This document shows positions 22,493-26,405 of a stretch of DNA of 26,405 bases, in pieces. The stretch is taken from NCBI GenBank assembly GCA_964626735.1, contig CAZVIJ010000023.1:1-26405 (forward strand). Reading direction: 5' to 3'. The stretch is from CAZVIJ01 sp964626735 (GTDB taxonomy: Bacteria; Patescibacteriota; Dojkabacteria; JAOAGR01). The stretch's first letter is position 1. The number at the start of each line of letters is the position of its first letter. The notes under the pieces are model-generated. The model saw only the letters and a program-made list of their open reading frames with translations, was not told the origin of the DNA and did no database searches. The translations under genes were made by a program, and so were the position numbers.

Positions 22493-23436
22493 CTCAAGCC
22501 GAAAACAACGTAATCCTAGCTTCCAAGCCTACGGAAGTTTTTAGCCTCCTGCGGTCGCATCCGCAGGTATCTCAATTTGTTAGGGAATTGTGGGTCCATA
22601 ATTTCGACAACTACGGCTTCGGGTGGTTAGCGGAAAAATTATTCGAGGAGACTATCGCATCCCTAGATGATTTCGAAACATCTGCGGCACGTTTCAAGGA
22701 AATACTCAAAGAGCCAAGCTTCAAGAAGATGCTCAGGAAGCAGTGGAAAGAGCCGAAAATGGCTTTGAGCTACCGAATGCTCGAGCCGTTCATGAACGAT
22801 ACACGCTCTTTCCTGGACTTCGGCTGCGGAAGGCTTGCCTTGTTGCGGAAAATAGGGCAAATGTCCAGTGACGAGCTCATATTGTATGGCTTCGATCCGT
22901 ATTCGGATCCAGAGCATCTGCCTCACGATCCGCGCATACATTTTTTTACCTCGCAAGAGGCGCTGTCAAAACTTAAGGATATCGATATGGCATATACCTC
23001 GTACGTATTCCATCATCTTGAGGAGCATATAATCCACCAATCCCTCGATACACTTCACAAACTCCTGAAACCGGGCGGTACCTTATTGGTGATTGAAGAA
23101 ACATTCCCCGAAATAAACTCTGTCGAGCAGGATGAAGAAGCATTCGCCTTCGCAAAAGCCTCTGGTATAGATCTTGAGAAAAACTTGCGGGAAAAGTTTT
23201 TGGAACTTCCAACACAAGAGAAGTTACTTACCCTTTTTGTGAACGATGTTTTAATAAACATCAACAACTTGGGATATATGCCATGGACAAACCAGTACCG
23301 GTCCATGAACCAATGGACCGAGGTAATCTCATCGCATGGGTTTAATCTGCAGCAGCAACTCTACTTTGGAGTCTTTCGGGAAGGTCGATTGAAGCAGGGA
23401 ATAACGTCCCTCCTGCGCTTTCGAAAAGATCCATAA
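22489..23436 (+). CDS. SAM-dependent methyltransferase
   Basis: A 315-residue class I methyltransferase. The SAM-binding motif I is RSFLDFGCGRLALLR (Asp110, Gly112-Gly114), followed by an acidic loop at YGFDPYSDPE. A later TSYVFHHLEEHI, then LLKPGGTLLVIEE are motifs IV and post-IV of the fold. The N-terminal 100 residues are helical and probably shape the substrate site. The substrate is unknown. It starts in an ATGA overlap with the RDD gene, so both are one transcription unit. Its last 95 nt lie opposite an open continuation of the minus-strand gene at 23522. Confidence 0.87.
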   Translation: MTQAENNVILASKPTEVFSLLRSHPQVSQFVRELWVHNFDNYGFGWLAEKLFEETIASLDDFETSAARFKEILKEPSFKKMLRKQWKEPKMALSYRMLEPFMNDTRSFLDFGCGRLALLRKIGQMSSDELILYGFDPYSDPEHLPHDPRIHFFTSQEALSKLKDIDMAYTSYVFHHLEEHIIHQSLDTLHKLLKPGGTLLVIEETFPEINSVEQDEEAFAFAKASGIDLEKNLREKFLELPTQEKLLTLFVNDVLININNLGYMPWTNQYRSMNQWTEVISSHGFNLQQQLYFGVFREGRLKQGITSLLRFRKDP

Positions 23437-23521
23437 CTTCAGGCTGATGGAAGAGATCTTGCTCCGGAACTCCTGCTTGCAAAAGACGATCGAGAACCTC
23501 GTTCATAGCCTTCGCGTACTC
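23342..23521 (-). other. Open in-frame continuation after TGA of the 23522 gene
   Basis: Immediately after the TGA at 23522-23524 the same minus-strand frame stays open for 59 more codons to a TAA at 23342-23344. The residues read like protein: EYAKAMNEVLDRLLQAGVPE, then QDLFHQPEVMDLFESAGGT, then LFPASIDLPERLQSRV. The last 95 nt are antisense to the methyltransferase 3' end; the first 85 nt are otherwise non-coding. An internal ATG at 23506 could also start a separate 54-residue protein, but no promoter precedes it. Confidence 0.4.
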
Positions 23522-24280
23522 TCAATCGCGTAAGATCTCCGGGGATGGAAACCTGCCGCGTTCGCGTGCGACGCCGGCCGTGATCGGGAGATGTTTAACA
23601 GGGTCACCGTCATAGCCGAGGATTCGGCACATCGATTTGGCATATACCGCATCGGCGACAAGCGCCCGCTGGAGCTCAGAGTCATCGCCGAGGAGCGTTT
23701 CAATTTTCGACCTCCTTAGGTCGAAACCGATAGCAGCCAAACCGGCTATGGTCGTGTATGTTGAACTCTCGCTCGTTCCAATTTCCTGTTGGCCGAAAGA
23801 GATTTCATACTTCGTAAGATGATCGGGAATGAAGCCGAGGGTTAATGTCTTGAACAAATCCCTCATAACCTGCGCGATCGTCTCCGATTGAACTATCAAT
23901 GCATGGGAGCTTTTGCCGTCATATCTCCCGACGACTTTCGGCACAACTATTTCTGCACCATGCACGCCGTTATTGATAAATGTCGGAGTCGTGGAGTAGA
24001 GAGGAACAGCTCTCATATAATTGGGATGTCCTGGCTTTTCTGGTACGAGCCTGCCTCTCCCGAGACGCAACTCGCTATCGATGTACACGCCGCACAATTG
24101 CATTTCAATAGCTTGCTGCGAACGAAACGGCGATAGATCGCGATTCTGGCCAATATACCGAGCGGTACGAGCCATCCTCATCTGACTCAGGGGGTCTACC
24201 TCATCATCAGCAATTAAGTTAGTGTTTTCGACTACACCATACGTTTGCACGATAGGTGAGCTTTCCAACAAATAAAGCAT
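23522..24280 (-). CDS. Hypothetical protein, 252 residues, possibly truncated by TGA
   Basis: I do not recognise this protein. It is soluble with mixed alpha/beta appearance. Stretches such as AIEMQLCGVYIDSELRLGRG, a THxx-free strand set near GAEIVVPKVVGRYDGKSSHA, and a C-terminal helical part with VADAVYAKSMCRILGYDGDP stand out without pointing to a family. TATAAT (24287-24292) ends 6 nt before the ATG, an ideal leaderless-type start, so it is very likely expressed. It stops at a TGA, but the frame continues open for another 59 codons with protein-like content (see the entry at 23342-23521), suggesting the native protein may be about 312 residues. Confidence 0.65.
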   Translation of the reverse strand: MLYLLESSPIVQTYGVVENTNLIADDEVDPLSQMRMARTARYIGQNRDLSPFRSQQAIEMQLCGVYIDSELRLGRGRLVPEKPGHPNYMRAVPLYSTTPTFINNGVHGAEIVVPKVVGRYDGKSSHALIVQSETIAQVMRDLFKTLTLGFIPDHLTKYEISFGQQEIGTSESSTYTTIAGLAAIGFDLRRSKIETLLGDDSELQRALVADAVYAKSMCRILGYDGDPVKHLPITAGVARERGRFPSPEILRD

Positions 24281-24286
24281 TCCTTC

Positions 24287-24292
24287 ATTATA
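24287..24292 (-). promoter_or_regulatory. Consensus -10 box 6 nt before ATG
   Basis: Perfect TATAAT on the minus strand ending 6 nt before the ATG at 24280. No good -35 match at 16-18 nt. Confidence 0.55.
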
Positions 24293-24335
24293 CCATACGC
24301 CTTCTTAAGCCCTGCTCAAGGGGCGGTTTAAATTG

Positions 24336-24353
24336 TCAATGGTCAATGGTCGG
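24336..24353. repeat. Short tandem repeat
   Basis: TCAATGG occurs twice in direct succession within TGTCAATGGTCAATGGTC, in the gap between the rny terminator and the gene starting at 24280. The same kind of 7-bp unit occurs at 6416-6441. The rest of this 158-nt gap holds the terminator and promoter listed. Confidence 0.55.
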
Positions 24354-24365
24354 TTGTTTATCGGG

Positions 24366-24398
24366 GTGTAAAAAAACTATGCCTTTAGGCATAGTTTT
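24366..24398 (-). terminator. Rho-independent terminator of rny
   Basis: On the minus strand an 11-bp perfect stem (24388-24398 with 24373-24383), a 4-nt loop and a run of seven T (24370-24376) form a textbook intrinsic terminator, 40 nt after the ribonuclease Y stop codon. This is the clearest terminator in the window. Confidence 0.9.
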
Positions 24399-24438
24399 CA
24401 ATCGAACGATCGACACTTCAAAACGATGTGTGCTCTCG

Positions 24439-25983
24439 TTATTTGGCGACAGAGACTGCGCGGGTTTCGCGGATGACCGTAACTTTGACCGTACCCGGAT
24501 ATGCTTGGGTCGTCTGTATTTCCTTAGCGATATCGTTAGCGAGTAGGGTGATGGTATCGTCGCCGGCCATTACCGGATCGACAAAGACGCGAACCTCACG
24601 GCCGGCGTCCATCGCGTATGCTTCCTTAACCCCCGAGTGCTGCTTCGCAACTTCTTCGAGAGCCTTGATTCTCTTGACGTAATCCTCATGCGAACCGTAT
24701 CGAGCCCCTGGCCTTCCGCCGGAGTTTGCATCGGCGATATAGATAAGCGCGGACTCCATGCAGGAGGGATCCTTGGCCATATGATGCGCGTACATCGCGT
24801 TAATGACATCTTCCTTAAGCCCAAGCTTGCGGCCGATCTCTTCGCCGAGCTCCATGTGGTTTCCTTCCTTGTCCTGCGAAGCGACTTTACCGATGTCGTG
24901 CCACAAAGCGCACTCCTTAGCCAAATTGACATCGAGCCCCAATTCGTTGGCTGCCTTCTCGGTAAAGTTGACGACTTCAAGTACATGAGTCGCTAAACAC
25001 TGGCCGTAACTGAACCGGTACTTCATTCGTCCCAGGAACTTGAGATGCTCAAGCGGCAGGCTGGGGAATCCTGCCTTGAAAGCAATTTCCTCGCCATCCT
25101 TGATTATCTGCTTCGAAAGCTCGACGCGAGCCTTTTGCACGAACTCTTCGATTCGTGCGGGATGAATCCTTCCGTCCTTCACCAATCGCTCGAGGGTAAT
25201 CTTCGCAAGCTCACGCCTCAACGGGTCGAAGCACGAAAGAACGACGTACGAATCGGATTCGTCCATGATGAGCTCGACACCGGTCAGCTTCTCGAACATC
25301 TTGATATTGCGTCCTTCCTTGCCGATTATCTTGCCTTTGATGTCTTCTCCCGAAACGGGGAAGATAGTGGTCGTAAATTCCGAAACGTAATCCGTTCCTG
25401 CCGAAGTCATTGCATCGATGAGGATTTCCTTAGCGATTATTTCCTGTTCCTTTTCGAGCCGTTCCTTGTGGTCTCTGATTGCAAGGGCGAAATCCTTCTC
25501 CATGAAGACCTTCATTTCCTGCATGAGTTTAGACTTCGCTTCGTCACGGGTAAGCCCCGCGACTTCCGAGAGCTTTTCTGCGATCTTTTCCCGTTCTTGT
25601 CGAAGAACGTCCTTATCCTTCTCCAAGTCGGATCGAAGAACGTCAAGCTTCTTTTCCTTATCGAGAAGCTGGTCAGACTTTGATGCCAAGACCTTATCCC
25701 GTTCGAGAATCGCCTTTTCGACGTCGACGAGCTCCTTCTTCTTATCGAGCGCTTCTTTCTGCGCTTTTTGGATTATCTGCCGGGATTGGTTTTCGGCGGC
25801 ATCAATCTTACGCTTTGAAATATTATCGAGAAGACGTACCTTTTCTTCATCAGATAGGGTAGTAGCCTTCTTTTCCGCCTCGGAGCGCGAATTTTCTTCT
25901 TTCTTAAATTGGAGGAAAAAGTACACTGCTGCGCCGAGAGCGCCAAACAAACCAAGTAATAAAATAATAATTATGGCTGCCAT
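24439..25983 (-). CDS. rny: Ribonuclease Y
   Basis: A 514-residue membrane-anchored endoribonuclease that starts mRNA decay, close to the Bacillus enzyme in length. N-terminal membrane helix (about 2-25), then a long coiled coil (about 30-190), a KH RNA-binding domain (about 200-265, with GxxG loop IIGKEGRN), and an HD phosphohydrolase domain (about 325-430). The HD motif is WHDIGKV (His362-Asp363), with His333 in ATHVLEV and the later HHMAKDP as further metal ligands. The C-terminal region is complete. A weak -10 box TATTGT (25990-25995) ends 6 nt before the ATG. A strong terminator follows the stop codon. Confidence 0.97.
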   Translation of the reverse strand: MAAIIIILLLGLFGALGAAVYFFLQFKKEENSRSEAEKKATTLSDEEKVRLLDNISKRKIDAAENQSRQIIQKAQKEALDKKKELVDVEKAILERDKVLASKSDQLLDKEKKLDVLRSDLEKDKDVLRQEREKIAEKLSEVAGLTRDEAKSKLMQEMKVFMEKDFALAIRDHKERLEKEQEIIAKEILIDAMTSAGTDYVSEFTTTIFPVSGEDIKGKIIGKEGRNIKMFEKLTGVELIMDESDSYVVLSCFDPLRRELAKITLERLVKDGRIHPARIEEFVQKARVELSKQIIKDGEEIAFKAGFPSLPLEHLKFLGRMKYRFSYGQCLATHVLEVVNFTEKAANELGLDVNLAKECALWHDIGKVASQDKEGNHMELGEEIGRKLGLKEDVINAMYAHHMAKDPSCMESALIYIADANSGGRPGARYGSHEDYVKRIKALEEVAKQHSGVKEAYAMDAGREVRVFVDPVMAGDDTITLLANDIAKEIQTTQAYPGTVKVTVIRETRAVSVAK

Positions 25984-26242
25984 AGTCGTACAATAAACTA
26001 ACTACAAACTAGGCTTTTTATTGTCGGGACTACTTGAGTTCCGAACGTCCAGGCGCGACATCTCGGGCCTGATGTTCTTTTGTCGCAATTACTGTAATAC
26101 TAACGAAATCCATTATTTTCAATCGCATAATTAACCGAAGTTCTTACAAGCTATACTCAGTAGGTCCTAAATAGAAAACCTCTTGTTCAGAATATTATAC
26201 ATCATTTGGATAAATAGCAATGGATGGGCAAAAACGAGGCTA
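25984..26242. other. 259-nt intergenic region upstream of rny
   Basis: No recognisable gene on either strand. On the minus strand it contains a good TATAAT (26194-26199, with TTGCTA 15 nt upstream), a 27-codon ORF, and the weak -10 box next to rny. A transcript from 26187 would carry about 200 nt of leader before rny; some of it may be structured. Confidence 0.5.
26030..26113 (-). CDS. Candidate 27-residue ORF upstream of rny
   Basis: Begins MDFVSITVIATKEHQARDVA and ends with TAG, 46 nt before the rny ATG. It lies downstream of the TATAAT at 26194-26199. Residue content is protein-like, but at this length chance is a fair alternative and no ribosome binding site is seen. Confidence 0.2.
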   Translation of the reverse strand: MDFVSITVIATKEHQARDVAPGRSELK

Positions 26243-26404
26243 TCAACGCGAAATTTGCTCTTTGATTCTCTGCCATGTCGGGAAATCCACTAGGTGGAAC
26301 ATGATCGCGATGCAAATGATACACACGGAGAACTGAATCAAAATCCCCCAAACTGACCGATCGGTATTCTTGAGCCGCTTGCCGATCGTATGGATGGTAT
26401 GCGT
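26243..26404 (-). CDS. C-terminal fragment of a membrane protein, cut by window edge
   Basis: The minus strand is open from the window edge to a TGA at 26243-26245, giving 53 residues without the start. The segment HTIGKRLKNTDRSVWGILIQ is followed by one hydrophobic helix (SVCIICIAIMFHLV) and a polar end FPTWQRIKEQISR. Codon use and the helix flanked by basic and aromatic residues look genuine. The family cannot be told from this piece. Confidence 0.6.
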   Translation of the reverse strand, partial: THTIHTIGKRLKNTDRSVWGILIQFSVCIICIAIMFHLVDFPTWQRIKEQISR

Positions 26405-26405
26405 C

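Noticed and set aside
25045..25683. 212-codon plus-strand ORF opposite rny
   Set aside because: Antisense to the coiled-coil and KH coding region of RNase Y; the residues mirror its Lys/Glu codons.

Overview
The window reads as a piece of a small-genome bacterium, most likely a Candidate Phyla Radiation (Patescibacteria) member. The evidence is indirect: an IF-2 of only 516 residues that begins almost directly at the G domain, the LemA + DUF2207 pair, many lineage-restricted short proteins, frequent strand switching, and almost no Shine-Dalgarno sequences. UGA acts as a normal stop (it ends several genes, twice in ATGA start/stop overlaps), so this is not one of the UGA=Gly lineages. No phage, transposase, integrase, CRISPR array or rRNA was seen.

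Layout. 1-131: an 8-bp tandem repeat and a hairpin. 132-5211 (minus): an apparent operon of a hypothetical protein, a DUF2103-like protein, a secreted anchored protein and a PRC-barrel/helical protein, followed by a separately promoted LemA-DUF2207 envelope pair. 5304-6413 (plus): a hypothetical protein diverging from that operon. 6414-6966: a non-coding region with short tandem repeats, strong hairpins, a degenerate tRNA-like inverted repeat and tRNA-Pro(CGG). 6967-7850: an EncFtn-type ferritin convergent with an isoprenylcysteine-methyltransferase-like membrane protein. 7937-10726: a 929-residue atypical Ser/Thr protein kinase. 10731-14127: GNAT acetyltransferase, membrane-anchored CBM96/DNRLRE-type protein, SUKH (SMI1/KNR4) protein, polytopic membrane protein, DUF6879 protein. 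14149-18262: Nudix hydrolase, PP2C-like phosphatase, tRNA-binding OB-fold protein, DUF1801 protein, tRNA-Ser(CGA) and hypotheticals. 18331-21817 (minus): IF-2, a probably frameshifted gene, a GH1 glycosidase. 21878-23436 (plus): RDD membrane protein and a methyltransferase, translationally coupled. 23342-26405 (minus): an unknown protein with an in-frame UGA and a 63-codon open continuation, ribonuclease Y with a clean terminator, and the C-terminus of a membrane protein cut by the window edge.

The strongest genome-scale signal is in the start regions. At about 20 of the transcription-unit starts a good -10 hexamer (TATAAT, TATACT, TAGAAT, TATGAT and similar) ends only 5-9 nt before the start codon, so the transcript should begin at or next to the ATG. 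This means leaderless translation is predicted to be the default here. I used it to choose most starts, and it exposed two anomalies: a short ORF at 20431-20544 that seems to be the frameshifted 5' end of the next gene, and a non-coding hairpin as the likely entire 5' leader of tRNA-Pro.

Functionally the genes cover core information processing (IF-2, RNase Y, two tRNAs), envelope and surface functions (LemA, DUF2207, RDD, CBM96, PRC), phospho-signalling (kinase plus PP2C) and iron storage (EncFtn-like). Many remaining genes are not recognisable by eye.
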